Below are positions 11,985 to 23,077 of a stretch of 64,000 nucleotides of DNA, piece by piece. Position 1 is the first letter of the stretch; every line of letters starts with the position of its first letter. Source of the DNA: Diphasiastrum complanatum. Its lineage: Eukaryota; Streptophyta; Lycopodiopsida; Lycopodiales; Lycopodiaceae. The notes beneath the pieces were generated by a model. That model made no database searches and was not told the origin of the DNA. It worked only from the letters and a program-made list of their open reading frames with translations. The position numbers and the translations under genes were made by a program. The DNA is taken from contig CM055092.1 of NCBI GenBank assembly GCA_029204225.1, positions 63,835,425-63,899,424 of the forward strand, given 5' to 3'.

Positions 11985-12226
11985 TGTTACGAAACTGTGG
12001 GTCCTATCAGTTGATAAGGTGATGAGTTGGCCTTGCCACAAGGCAAGTCGACGGGACACGTGTCTCGCCATCAGCAACCTGAGTCATGCATGGGTTGCCT
12101 GAGTGAACAACTATATGTATAGTGTAATTTCATTTTGAGAAATACAGTTGCTATGTGAGCCTATTGTGGAGAGTGTTTTTCTATCTGTGTTACTATGTAG
12201 CATGATCTGTGTTCCTGTGCAAAGCA
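11985..12226 (+). repeat. Putative 5' LTR of the second plus-strand copia element
   Basis: It starts TGTTACGAAAC and ends about GCAAAGCA, ten bases before a primer site at 12237. It contains the palindrome GACACGTGTC (12055-12064) and a TATA-like 'ctatatgtatag' near 12111. Both ends are inferred from the TG/CA rule and the primer site; no second copy was found. Confidence 0.5.
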
Positions 12227-12236
12227 AATTCTAAGT

Positions 12237-12253
12237 TGGTATCAGAGCCGTAC
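12237..12253 (+). other. Primer-binding site (initiator Met tRNA type)
   Basis: TGGTATCAGAGCCGTAC lies just after the LTR-like sequence. A second, weaker match (TGGTATCAGTAGGG) occurs at 12747-12760 and may be a decayed duplicate. Confidence 0.8.
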
Positions 12254-13536
12254 AGGGAGTGTACACAGTACAACATCGCCGTTGAAGAGAGCTTCGAGAG
12301 AACTGTCTTCTGAGAGTTCGGGATTTACAACGGGTTGAAGACGGAAAGAGAAGCACTGGTGCATGGTTTCTAGTTTATAGAGGCTTGCCAAGCTCAGCAT
12401 AGGAATTATTAGCTTGTGCATAACATCAGACAGGGAAAAATTTGGTGAAAAATTGACAATTTTGAAGCCAGTTGAAAATTGAAACCGGATTTGGGGTTAC
12501 AGTTTTTTATACATAACTGGTGATTTCTTCGTTGTTTGTGCACCGTTTTGGATGCCATAAGGACAGGAAGGAAGCCAATTACATTGTCAACTAGCCATGG
12601 AGAGATTCTGAGGTTTATGTCAGAGATTTGTCTCCAGACAGTTAACCTAGCATATTTGTAGTAAAAGGTGAAAAAAGCCACTTTGTTAAGTTGAGCTAAA
12701 ATCACCGTTTCTCCACAAAATTTCATGATTGAACACTCTGCAGACTTGGTATCAGTAGGGCGACCCTGCTCCAGGCCTCAGATCGTTCTCAAATCAATCC
12801 GAAGGCGAGTTTGATCAAGCAAAAACCAGTTTGGGGAGGCGCGGCCATAGACAGAGAGGAGCGTGGAGCTCACCTGCGACGAACGGGGCAGCAACTTAGT
12901 GTTTTGAAGTGTCCAGTGGCTTCAGAAGTGTAGTTCGACGAACCGATGCAAGGAAGTCCACAAGATCATCTCCACAACGATCGACGGACATGATTAATTA
13001 CATCTGGACCACAGAATTGGAACCTATCATTGGATTTAACTAAAGTGGGCCTTGAAGAATTGAAGTTTATTTTGGCCTTCAACTTCTTTAAAAATTTTCA
13101 TACTAAAATTGGAGTTGGGTCCCTTCACAAGTGAAGAGTGAAGTTTCTTCAAGGTGAAGAAACAATTTAAAAACAAAGAAAATCCCTATTTTTGGGTCCT
13201 TTGCCCGTTTTGACCCAAACTAAAGGCTATAACCTCCAAACAAAGGGCACACAGATTGTACCTGCAAGTACGGTATAGCAAAACAGAGTGATTGCATCAG
13301 AGAAAGTGTTCGGAGTGCGTTAAAAGTGATTTCACCATTCCACTGGGCACGTAGTTGGGAGTTGACGACTGAGTGCATTTCGGAAGACGATGCCGATTTG
13401 GCTTTCAAATTGGTGGAAAAGCGGCGAGTGGCCTGATAAGGGAAAAAGTGCAGGTCATTATATTCAACTTTTGACATCACTGTTGGCCTCAGCATACTGT
13501 TTTTGGCCTACAACAGGAGTTTCAAGTAGTTTTGCG
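12254..13536 (+). other. Untranslated leader of the copia element
   Basis: About 1.3 kb separates the primer site from the gag start at 13537. No coding similarity was found on either strand. It contains a polypurine patch near 13130-13190 and the secondary primer-like match at 12747. Its length is long for a copia leader, so foreign DNA may be included. Confidence 0.5.
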
Positions 13537-14062
13537 ATGGCAAACATGGGAGAGTCCATTTTGAGTGAAAGTAGCAAATTGGACGGGATTTCCAACTATG
13601 CAGTGTGGAAATTCAAAATGAAAAACATAGTGATGGAGAAAGACGTGTGGGAAGTCATCACTAGTGACGAGAGAAGGCCGCCAAATGAAGCGGATATCAA
13701 AGTGTTCGACAAAAAGATGAGGAAAGCTTTGACCTTCATTAACTTGTCAGTGAAGGATCACATCATTACTCACATTTGTGATGTTGTTACACCCAGACAG
13801 GCATGGGATGTGCTAAAGGATCAGTTTGAGACGTCAAATATGTGTAGAATCATGTTTCTGAAGTCAAAGCTATAGTGCCCGCATGGAGCAAGGAGAGCAC
13901 ATTCAGACGTACATGACCAGAATCAAGACAATGAGGGATGAACTACATTCTATTGGTGAGCGAATACGTGATGTGGAGTTGGTGCACAATGCATTGTGTG
14001 GCATTGCAGATTCCTATCATATGTTTGTGAGCGGAATAGCATCAAGAGAAAGATTGCCAACC
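13537..14062 (+). pseudogene. Ty1/copia gag, N-terminal part
   Basis: ATG 13537 opens MANMGESILSESSKLDG, then NYAVWKFKMKNIVMEKDVWEVI and ITHICDVVTPRQAWDVLKDQF, the capsid fold shared by plant copia gag proteins (DUF4219/UBN2 type). A stop at 13873-13875 interrupts it and reading continues in another frame (EHIQTYMTRIKTMRDELHSIGERI). It stops at about 14062 within VSGIASRERLPT, where the next 280 bases are inverted. The gag C-terminus and its zinc knuckle are missing on this strand. It is inactive. Confidence 0.85.
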
Positions 14063-14341
14063 AGTGCCTATCCCCTTGATCTTGCACACATCGCCATTTG
14101 CTTGTGAAACGGACATTCCATTATCCAACACTTTAAAGCTATTGAACCAATTCTTGTTACCTGTCATGTGCCTTGTGGCTCCCGAGTCAATATACCACGC
14201 TTGATCATCTTGATTAGATGACAATGCAGATATAAAGATGCTAGAGTCTTCAATCTCACCCTCATCGACAAGGTTACCTGCTTGCTTTGGTTTCCCCTTG
14301 CCTTGTTCTGCCAGGAATTTGCGACATTCACTCTTCCAATG
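14063..14341 (-). pseudogene. Inverted copia gag/protease patch
   Basis: Read leftward from 14341, it gives the end of a zinc knuckle (SECRKFL), the linker (GKGKPKQAGNLVDEGEIEDS, FISALSSNQDDQ) and an apparently good protease active site, AWYIDSGATRHMTGN, up to VCKIKGIGT. It sits in reverse orientation exactly between the gag and pre-integrase parts of the plus-strand element. That is the position protease should occupy, but the other way round. It is closely related to 7944-8720, which is also on the minus strand. Confidence 0.85.
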
Positions 14342-16665
14342 TCATTACTGATCAAAAGTTGAAAGTAGAATTCGCCCATGATCGTTGCTTTGTAAAAGAT
14401 GTGAACCAAAAGTTCAAAGCTATTGCGGATGGAGTAAGGGAGCCCAATACAAAATTGTACAGGTTGAATGCTACAATCAAGGGGCAACATGGACTTGCAT
14501 CGTCCATTCCATCGCAAACTGAGTTGTGGCATAAGAGGCTTGGTCACTTAAACTAGGGAAGCCTCAGTTTGATGAGAAAATTGGAGATGGTAAACCTAAA
14601 ATCAATGTGCGAATCTTGTGTATATGGAAAGCAGCATTGAGAGAAGTTCAATAAAGGGGGTGTTGCAAGAGCAAAGAACATTTTGGATTTAATCCACACA
14701 GATTTATGCGGGCCTATGAGGACCATGTCCTTAGGTAAAGCCTTCTATTTCATGACCTTTATTGATAATATGTCACGTAAGATGTGGATCTACTTCTTGA
14801 AGAAGAAATCAGATGCATTTGACAACTTCAAGAACTTCAAGGCATTGGTCAAAAATCAGACAGGTAGGAAGATCAAAGTCCTAAGATCAGATAGTGGAGG
14901 TGAGTACAAATCTAATGACTTCAATGGTCTTTGTTACCAATGTGGGATTTATAATAATTTACGCAATCTCATACTCTTGCTCTTAATGGTGTAGCTGAGC
15001 GCAAGAATCGTACAATTGTGGAAAGTGCCAGATCTATGCTAGTTGAGATGAAACTACCAAAAGATTTTTGGTTAGAAACATGCAGTACGACAGTCTATTT
15101 TCAAAATAGAAGTCCTACCATTGCCATACCAAAGATAACACCTGAGGAAGCATTCACGAAGAAGAAACCAAAGGTGAACCACTTGTGAATCTTTGGATGT
15201 AAGGCCTTTGTACACGTTCCTAAGGAAAAGAGACATAAACTTGATGTAAAAGCTATCAAGTGCATATTCCTAGGATATGATGATCGTGTGAAAGGCTATA
15301 GATGTTTTGATTCAGTGAAAAGCAAAATCCATGTAAGTCGTGATGTTATCTTTGATGAATCCAAGATGTATGAAGACGAGGATGCTGAGAAGATAGATAC
15401 ATTCAGTGGGAAAGATGGTATAGTGAGGATACCATCTGATGATGATCCATTCATTGACCTTCCAAGTGATGAAAAAGAGGATACATCTCAAGATACTACT
15501 ACTCAACCTCAAGAGACAGGTTGGAGAGGTAGGGACAAACCTTTTGGTGCAAGAAGGATTGAAGTTGCAGGTGACAAACGCAAGGAGAAGGATGTACTGT
15601 GGGATACATTTTCACCAAGTAGCTAATCACCTGACAGGAAGCTCCCTAAGTGGTTTGAGAGATTGTTGGAGAGCCGTGACATGGATGACTTTCCAGGATC
15701 ATCTAGCCAGGGAGAGCTACGAAGATCAACAAGAGAGAAGACACAACCTGAAAGGTATGAAGCAAATTATGCTCTCCTATCTAGCATTATTCAAAGCAAA
15801 GAACCTGCGACTTATGGTGAAGCGAAGGATGATGACATTTGGGTCAAGGCCATGGGAGAGGAGATGGACTCGATTGCTAAGCATAACACATGGGACTTAG
15901 TAGAACCACCAGTTGGCAAGAAACCCATTGGTTGCAAATGGCTATACAGAACTAAGTACCATGCAGATGGAAGTATAGCAAAGCACAAGGCAAGATTGGT
16001 GATCAAAGGGTATGCACAAAGTAAAGGCATTGACTATGAGGAGACCTTTGCGCCAGTATGTAAGTGGAATACTCTACGTCTACTTGTTGCTTTAGCTTCA
16101 CATTTTGGTTGGCCTTTGCATTAGATGGATGTGAAATCTGCTTTTCTAAATGGTGAGTTAGAAGAAGAGGTGTTCATGGATCAACCTGAAGGCTTTGTAA
16201 CGAAGGGACAGGAAAATAAAGTATGTCGTTTGAAGAAAGCACTTTATGGTCTTAAACAGGCACCATGTGCGTGGTATAGCAGGATTGATGCCTACTTTCG
16301 TTCAAAGGGGATGGTGAGAACACACTCTGATCCAAATCTATATGTCTTATGCTTTGATGGTATGGTTGCTTTGATTGCTCTTTATGTTGATGACTTGATT
16401 ATTATGGAAAATAATCAAGAGATGATAGATATGATCAATAAAAACCTCATAGAACAATTCAAGATGACAGATCTCAGCCTGATGCATTATTGCCTTGGAG
16501 TAGAGGTGTGGCAAAAAGGACACTAAGTGGGTTTAACACAGGTGAAGTATGTCAAAGAGTTGTTGCACAGGTTTCGGTTGCAAGATTGCAAACCAGTAAA
16601 TACTCCTATTGAACCAGGTAAAAAGCTTTCTAAGCTTGATGAGTCACAGTCATTTGATTATTACA
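14342..16665 (+). pseudogene. Ty1/copia pre-integrase, integrase and reverse transcriptase
   Basis: It resumes the plus-strand element: pre-integrase TELWHKRLGHLN, integrase start LDLIHTDLCGPM (first Asp), FMTFIDNMSRKMW, VLRSDSGGEYKSN (second Asp), and after a frameshift VAERKNRTIVE (Glu). Then come CIFLGYDDRVKGYRCFD, an acidic linker (15360-15620), and RT with [48 protein letters not shown], and YVDD in LYVDDLIIM. Stops lie near 14555, 14640, 15186, 15624, 16122 and 16524. It ends at about 16665 after NTPIEPGKKLSKLDE, so RNase H and the 3' LTR are missing. It is inactive. Confidence 0.9.
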
Positions 16666-16880
16666 ACTGAAAAGAGAAAGCATTCTATTATGTATGCATT
16701 CTCTTCCCTTCGGCCAACAACAAGAGTTTCTGTCATCATCATGAGTTTCTATCAAGAGGAGTTTCTAGCACCCATTCATAAGCACTACTATTCGTTGTTG
16801 CTATCACACATTCAATAAGTTATGTATTCAATCGAATGGTAAGAACAACGAAAGTAGTATGCAAGGAGTAGGCAACAAGG

Positions 16881-16978
16881 ACCAACTATTTGACATTGTG
16901 TGGAGAAGGTAGCGGAGGATCAACTATCTGACATTGTGTGGAGAAGGTAGTGAGTATCAACTATCTAACATTGCATAG
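16881..16978. repeat. Tandem repeat, about 38-bp unit, 2.6 copies
   Basis: Three successive units begin 'accaactatttgacattgtg', 'atcaactatctgacattgtg' and 'atcaactatctaacattgca'; the first two continue 'tggagaaggtag'. Confidence 0.8.
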
Positions 16979-17397
16979 TTTCTTCCTATGAATGGTAGGA
17001 TTGTTACGTTGAGGCTTTTTTATGGCATGTTAGTCTACTTTTGTGCCTTTTTTTTTTTTCTTGTGCTCGAGTTTTTTAGATGATATGAAGCCTCTAGAGT
17101 CTGGAGAAGGTTACAGAGCCATTCGTAAGCATGCTTTGAGTTTTGAATTCTGCGTTCTACTATTCAGTCTAAATGCCCTTCTACATCTCATTTCATGTTG
17201 TACAATTTTTTAATCTCTTCAGATGCATAATAGCCTCAACAAGCTTGCTTTGACATTGGTGGTAAAAGCCATTGTTTGCCATTATGAGACTTGAATAAAG
17301 CCCATTGTAAATGTAGGGCTCCCATCCCAGGTTTTAGCACGGCTGTTGGGTCTTCCAAATGAAAAGGTTGAGCTCTTCTATCTTCATGTGTTACTGT

Positions 17398-17533
17398 AGG
17401 CAACATTCTACCGATCTATAGTCAATATTTTAGATATGCATGTTTAAGATGCATGGTAGCTTTTAACTGCAGGCACCATTCTGTCGGTTGAATGGTGTCT
17501 ATTGTCAATATTTTAAATATGTCTATTTATGAT
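17398..17533. repeat. Imperfect duplication, about 60-bp unit
   Basis: Both halves contain 'aggca(a/c)cattct(a/g)', a cg-rich step and 'gtcaatatttta(g/a)atatg'. The second half carries a short extra segment. Confidence 0.6.
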
Positions 17534-18000
17534 CCGTTGAGTGATTGTTGAGTGAATTTTTTCTAGGGTTTTAGTTCTTTGCAAACATATTGCTACTCAC
17601 TTCTCACCAATTCTTCAACAGGTTGATGCACCATGTAAAGATCATAGACATGCATTACTACCATTTGGGCCATAGGGTGTTATGTAGAAATATGTATTTT
17701 TTCATGGCTTTACTGCATCTGTGATAGATGCATTAGTTTATGGACCAAAATATTTCATCTTCTCAATATGCTTATGAAGGCACGTTGAAGAGCAGACACT
17801 AAAATTTGATTTAGCAAGTTAGGTTTAGAGATGGTCAATACTTTTTGTTGATTGATGGTCGATACACCCTTGGAAATGTAGCTTTTAGATCAATGGATCA
17901 ACAAAAAATAATGCTATAAATGTGTGTTAATAAATAGTGAATATGATCTCCATTGCCCAACGAATGAGGCTTGGCACAAAGAACAGATCGATCGATTGCC

Positions 18001-18002
<2 letters not shown>

Positions 18003-18061
<59 letters not shown>
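18003..18061. repeat. (GA)n microsatellite
   Basis: An uninterrupted GA dinucleotide run of about 29 repeats. It is a simple repeat with no evidence of function. Confidence 0.95.
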
Positions 18062-18064
<3 letters not shown>

Positions 18065-20375
18065 AAAGCAATCACATAGTTCCTCTTGCTAAAGCAAGAC
18101 CAAACCCTTTGAAACCTTTATTCATAAGCCAACAAGATACAATATAGCTGAAAAGTAAATACAGTACAGTAAAGCACCATAAAGCAAGACTTATTTCAAG
18201 GCATCCAGCTGGTACCTGCCACCATCCCACAACACAAAACCATGTGAGTTAGTATGTGAGGAAGCCATGTGTCAACGTTGAATGTTAGATGTTATCCATG
18301 TACAAAATAAGCATTGCTACTTAACAATGTAGTTTTAGAGTGAAAAATAACATAGTCCAATCTTCCCATACATTGGTGAATTTTAGTGATAGGCTAAGTC
18401 GTCATATTACCGTATCAGGGTGAAAGCCATACTGATCAGTGTGACAAACATTAGTCTATATCAATTTTAAATTTAAAATACATATCAAAATATTGAAAAG
18501 ACACTTTGCTAAACATGTACAAATAGTATTCTTGAAAAAAAAAAATTAAAGTGAGCGAGGATGCACGTACGATAGTATTAGGGCAAATCCATGCCATACT
18601 AATCTGTTGACCCACTAGTGAGTCGTGTAATGGTGTCAAAAATCCCTTGAACAAATCCGTGCTTTCCAAGAGTGTACATGCTTGATGACTAGTTTTAATT
18701 ACTACTAAAAACTTGAAAGGGCAAACACCATAATAAAATTATTGAGAGCTGCTATGTTTTTTTTTCTTTAAACGGGAAGAATTTTTGGCTTTATGGGCCG
18801 AAAATTGTAATGATAACCTGTCATGGGTTGATTTAATCATTATAAAAGATAATCGTGTAAGTAATAAGCATGATGCAAAGAAAAAAAGTGAAGGTGTAGT
18901 AGAAATAGAGAAGAAAGATAGAATGTTGTCTTTAATCCGTCGAGGTGTTGAAAAATTGAAGCATGCTTTAGAGCAGGCCCATACCTGGATGGTATTGGAA
19001 GCCCATGATGTAATCGCTACTTAGTATATCTTCATGCATTACCACAACAAGACTAAATTGATGAGTTTGATGTGGCGAATATCATACTTACTTTTAGTGT
19101 CAAACAGTTTTTAGTTACAACCATAATAATATCTCAAAACTACGATAAGAAATGGTACAACCTTTATCGTTTGAATAGGAGTGAGGTGTAAGAGTGCATA
19201 CCTGTAATTGGTGAGAGTTCCTACTGCTTATCGGAAGGTAAGAATATGGTCCTGATAATGTAGACTGCATGTATATGTCAAAAAATAGTGGCCACTGTGT
19301 AAGGTATCTATAGTTATCACAGATGATAGTAATACCACCAAATGCATAGTATTACTCTTAACCAAGAAGGTTAATATCAGTATGAGCAGTAGTATGATAG
19401 CAAGCATCATTCATCATCTACATGCAAATATCCGTAGAGAAGCACTGGTGGATTGGATACTAAGCAACCAAATCCGAAATAATCCGATATAGTTGACAGT
19501 TGGTCGCTGGTTTTCTAGCCTACTACTATATGATAGTTCATCGCTATATATCCATCATGTATCTATGTTGAAGCATAGAGCAATGTGAATGTATACATTC
19601 AAGCTTCAAGCCAGCGAACTGTTGTCAACGCTTATTATGTTCATACTATCATGCAAGACAATGATGATCGCTGGCAAACAATAGCCATTAGGTATAGTAG
19701 AGGGCTGATACGTTATGAGCGATTATCAGCGACGAAAAAACTGTGTTTAAATGATGCAAATAGGCTGCTGCCATCAGCGATTAGCCATTCATACATAAGC
19801 ATTGTAATAAAACCATTGTAGGAAGTAATATTTTGAAGGGACAAGCAGCGCTGTCAGTTCGTGTGCAGATCCGCCTCATACCGTAGTATGAATGCAAGCA
19901 AGACTTGTAATGGAAGAGTAGTAACTGTACCTGAAGCTTTTTTGTGTATGGAGAGGTTGATTGCAAGGGGGTAGGTCACTGCCACAACAATAAAATACTT
20001 TCTAGAAGCAAGTGAGAGAGAAGGAGGGTAGAAGAGAAGCAAAGAGAGGAGGTAGAGAGAACCCTACAATGAATCATTGCTTATAAATAGTGAATTAGTG
20101 AGCATTATCGTGAAGCTTTAAGAAAGGGAGTATGTATTGGCTAGTAAGAAGGTGAATCATAATCGTTCACTCAAGACGTGCTGTTTAAAAAAAATTTCCA
20201 CCGAAAAGTTTGGACCATTTAGGGGTATACATTCAAATACATACAATAAAATAAAAAAATCAATGAGAATAAAAAAGTACAAAACATATTAAAAAAATTA
20301 ATTAAAAATAGTTACTATTTTAAAAAATAATCAAAAATAAAATTATAAAGCTAAGAAAAATATCTGAAAAACGTA
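18062..20375. other. Non-coding; A/T-rich at the right end
   Basis: No recognisable gene, LTR end or primer site. A 79-codon open frame at 18785-19024 is Lys-rich and matches nothing known to me; it was not called. From about 20180 to 20375 the DNA is very A/T-rich and runs straight into a truncated gypsy RNase H, so the 3' end of that element, including its LTR, is lost here. Confidence 0.5.
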
Positions 20376-21190
20376 GTATCGGTGCTGAAGTTAATGCTTT
20401 TTTTAATTTTTCAAAGGCTTCTAATGCCTCTACTGTCCAAATAGGAACAATAGTCAGTTTGTATATAGGTCGTGCTAAATCCGCAAAGAAGATAATAAAA
20501 ATTTGATAGTAGTTCGCATGACCCATAAACACATAAAGTCCACGAATCATTGTTGGCGGTGGCAATTCCACAATAACCTTGATTTTAGAATAATCTGTGG
20601 CAATGCCATGTCTCGATATCACATGCCCAAGCACAACTCCATGGGAAATCCATATCTGGTATTTTTCTGGATTTAGGAAAATTTGATATTTGCGACATCT
20701 CTCAAATACTTTCTCCAATCGATCCAGGTGGTCTGTATCTGTACTATGGACTCCCAGGTCATCCAAGTAAACTTCAAGAAATTTCTATAGATAATTTTTA
20801 AAAGCAAATTGCATTACTCTTTGGAACAAACTTGGTGCATTAAGAGTCCAAACGACATTACTTTGTAAGCATAGGTGCCCCATTCTGTTGCAAAAGCGGT
20901 TTTGTGGCGATCTGCAGGTGCAATCTTAACCTGGTTGTAACCACTAAATTTATCCAGGAAACTATAAGCTTCCGCTCCAGTAAGGCGATCCAAAATGCTT
21001 TCAGTAAAAGGTAACGAAAAGTGATCCTTTCGCATCACTTTGTTCAAAGCCTTGAGATTCACACAAATTTCCAATTTTCCATTCTTCTTAGGAACAATGA
21101 CAATCGGTGAAACCCATTCGGTATGCTCGATCTCATAAATGAAATCGGCGTCAAGCAGTCTCTAAAGCTCTTTCTTTATCAGGTCCGCAA
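20376..21190 (-). pseudogene. Ty3/gypsy reverse transcriptase and start of RNase H
   Basis: From 21190 leftward: early RT (VSPIVIVPKKNGKLEICVNL in two frames), the palm block AYSFLDKFSGYNQVKIAP with the first catalytic Asp, FATEWGTYAYKVMSFG, then YLDD in EVYLDDLGVHSTD near 20770, HVISRHGIATDYSKI and FMGHANYYQIFI. The RNase H linker ends at KALTSAPILR, after which A/T-rich DNA follows. Frameshifts occur near 21120, 20815 and 20770. RNase H active site, integrase and 3' LTR are missing. It is closely related to the plus-strand gypsy element at 37.5-44 kb. Confidence 0.9.
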
Positions 21191-22225
21191 CATTAGGATT
21201 ACAGCGATAGAACTTTGTAACCTTTGGAACTACATCAGGTACTAAAGGTATGGTATGTTCAATAACTGATGTCAGAATACCCTTCAAATTTTGATAAGTC
21301 CATGCAAAGCAATCTTGATACTTAATAAGTAACGTTCGGAGTGCTTGATATTGTTCAGGATTAAGTTGTGATCCAACTTGTACAATCATTTCTGGTTCTC
21401 CTCGTTCAACAAGATTCATTGGCTGTGTCCTAGCTGGGCCATTGTAAACATCTTTTGATTCTGACACATGTTCTTTGGGTTTATGATGTGCTTTAGGTAA
21501 CATGATAACTACATCATCCAGTGTATAGCATTTAAAATATTCGGGCATATTATGTTGGACAACATTTGCTTGTTCTTTGTCGAAAGGACTTGTCTTGGAT
21601 CTTCGCTTAGTCTTCTTAGCAGAAATTGATCGTGGAGGTGATGACTTCCAAGATGATGATGTCTTGTTAGAATTTTGACTTATAGAATCATCCTTGACTT
21701 TCCCTTTGTCTTTATCCAGTAAAAGTGACACATTTTTTGAATCAATCTTTTGAGGAGGATTTTCCCATATCAGAACCGTATTATATTGTTACTTGGCTTG
21801 TTTCTTCTTCATTGATCCTATGATCCTATCTTCCTTCAATATAACTGCTTTGGACAGTTTTATTGTTGGTTCATCAGGAATATTATGCACTCCAAATCTG
21901 GTTGGATCCATATGATTTAGGATCTGCTCATTAGTAAGTTCTGCATTGTCATCATAAGTCAAGGCATGACTCACAGGAATGAGATTATCTTCAATCGGAT
22001 CTGGTATAGGTTCCGTTGATATTTAAGCGACATTCAGCACATTCCATGGAAAAGTATTCGGTGTATCCAAAGTTTGATCCAATAATGAAATTCGTTCAAA
22101 TCTGACTAATTATCTTGTTGACACATATATCCTGCTGTACAATCAATCATTGCAAGAGTTTCATTCCAGTTGATAGTATCCATTTGAGAATCGTAATGAA
22201 CTCCCAAATTTTTCTCTGGTCGGTC
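21162..22225 (-). pseudogene. Ty3/gypsy protease-RT linker
   Basis: This covers the region between protease and RT in the same gypsy element. Conserved blocks are ALTYDDNAELTNEQILNHMD (near 21960), YFKCYTLDDVVIMLPKA, GPARTQPMNLVERGEPE and EQYQALRTLLIKYQDCFAWT, ending with TSVIEHTIPLVPDVVPKVTK, the normal entry into RT. The plus-strand relative has the same order at 40100-41010. Several stops (near 22025, 21785 and 21160) break it. Confidence 0.85.
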
Positions 22226-23077
22226 TCAAGTATGATCTGTTATTGAGGAATCATCATCCTCTTTATGGACCGCTGGTTTGATAGTCCAAGTTGCAAGATC
22301 AACTTTGACTGCACGTCCACGATTTTCAAAAGTGATTTTTCCGGTACCCCAGTTATGAATTACTTGCGCAACTCGTAACCATGGATGTCCCAATAGGACT
22401 CGGTGAACATTTTGTGCTTCTGGTAAGTCCATTACTACAAAAATAATGACGAACTGTACTCCCGCAATTCTGACAAGTATATCTTCAACCATTCCTTGTG
22501 GACAAACTGTCGTTTGATCAGCTAACTTAATGGCAAAAGTCGCAAGCTTGATCTTTGTAAGGCCCCATTTTGCACATAGCATGGTAGAAATCAGGTTAAC
22601 TCCTGAACCGCCATCTATCACGGCTTCTTCCTTAGGAAATTGTCTATGCTGTATTGACAGAGTGATATTTTTTTGTTCACTTTCCCAAGCGGCTCCAACA
22701 TGGAGTACTTCATTAGATTTTTCAAATCCAGCACAAAAAAGTGGCTCTTGATGGACTTCTGGTTTTGCTTGAGCTAATTTTTGCGCTAAGACTTCTTTTC
22801 CTTTTGGCACCAACTTCAGGAACTCTCCCAATGAAATATTGATCTTGCTAAACAAAATATTCATGAGCAGTTCTGTTTGTGGCACTTCCGGTTCAGTCAT
22901 CTTGAAGGGTTCTTCATGATGATGCAACTGATCATTCCTATCTATACGTGAATTTGTTGGTGGCTGAAATGGTGACGAACGAACTTCCATTGTTGCTTTA
23001 GCAGCTTCAAGCTCCTCTTCTTCTTGTAGATGTTTAATCCACTGCCTCATATTCTGATATTTTTTTTTTTTCTGCAT
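22226..23077 (-). CDS. Ty3/gypsy aspartic protease segment, open over 283 codons
   Basis: The protease would cut the Gag-Pol polyprotein. The active-site block is EEAVIDGGSGVNLIST (residues about 151-166), a gypsy-type variant in which the usual D(S/T)G reads DGG. The downstream flap/wing block (FVIIFVVMDLPEAQNVHRVLLG, PWLRVAQVIHNWGTGK) is complete. Upstream is a charged helical linker (EEEELEAAKATMEVR). The frame is uninterrupted here although neighbouring segments are broken, so it is a surviving window within a dead element rather than an independent gene. It overlaps the gag ORF by about 40 bases in another frame. Confidence 0.8.
   Translation of the reverse strand: MQKKKKYQNMRQWIKHLQEEEELEAAKATMEVRSSPFQPPTNSRIDRNDQLHHHEEPFKMTEPEVPQTELLMNILFSKINISLGEFLKLVPKGKEVLAQKLAQAKPEVHQEPLFCAGFEKSNEVLHVGAAWESEQKNITLSIQHRQFPKEEAVIDGGSGVNLISTMLCAKWGLTKIKLATFAIKLADQTTVCPQGMVEDILVRIAGVQFVIIFVVMDLPEAQNVHRVLLGHPWLRVAQVIHNWGTGKITFENRGRAVKVDLATWTIKPAVHKEDDDSSITDHT

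Larger units (their letters stand above)
16666..18002. other. Non-coding with small repeats
   Basis: No coding similarity on either strand. It holds the short tandem repeats at 16881-16978 and 17398-17533 and a T-rich run at 17049-17060. It starts where the copia RT is truncated. Confidence 0.5.

Noticed and set aside
12747-12760. Second primer-binding site TGGTATCAGTAGGG
   Set aside because: Only partly matches the tRNA core and has no LTR end before it; recorded as a possible decayed duplicate only.
18785-19024. 79-codon Lys/Glu-rich open frame
   Set aside because: No recognised motif, no neighbouring gene structure, and its length is common by chance in AT-rich DNA.
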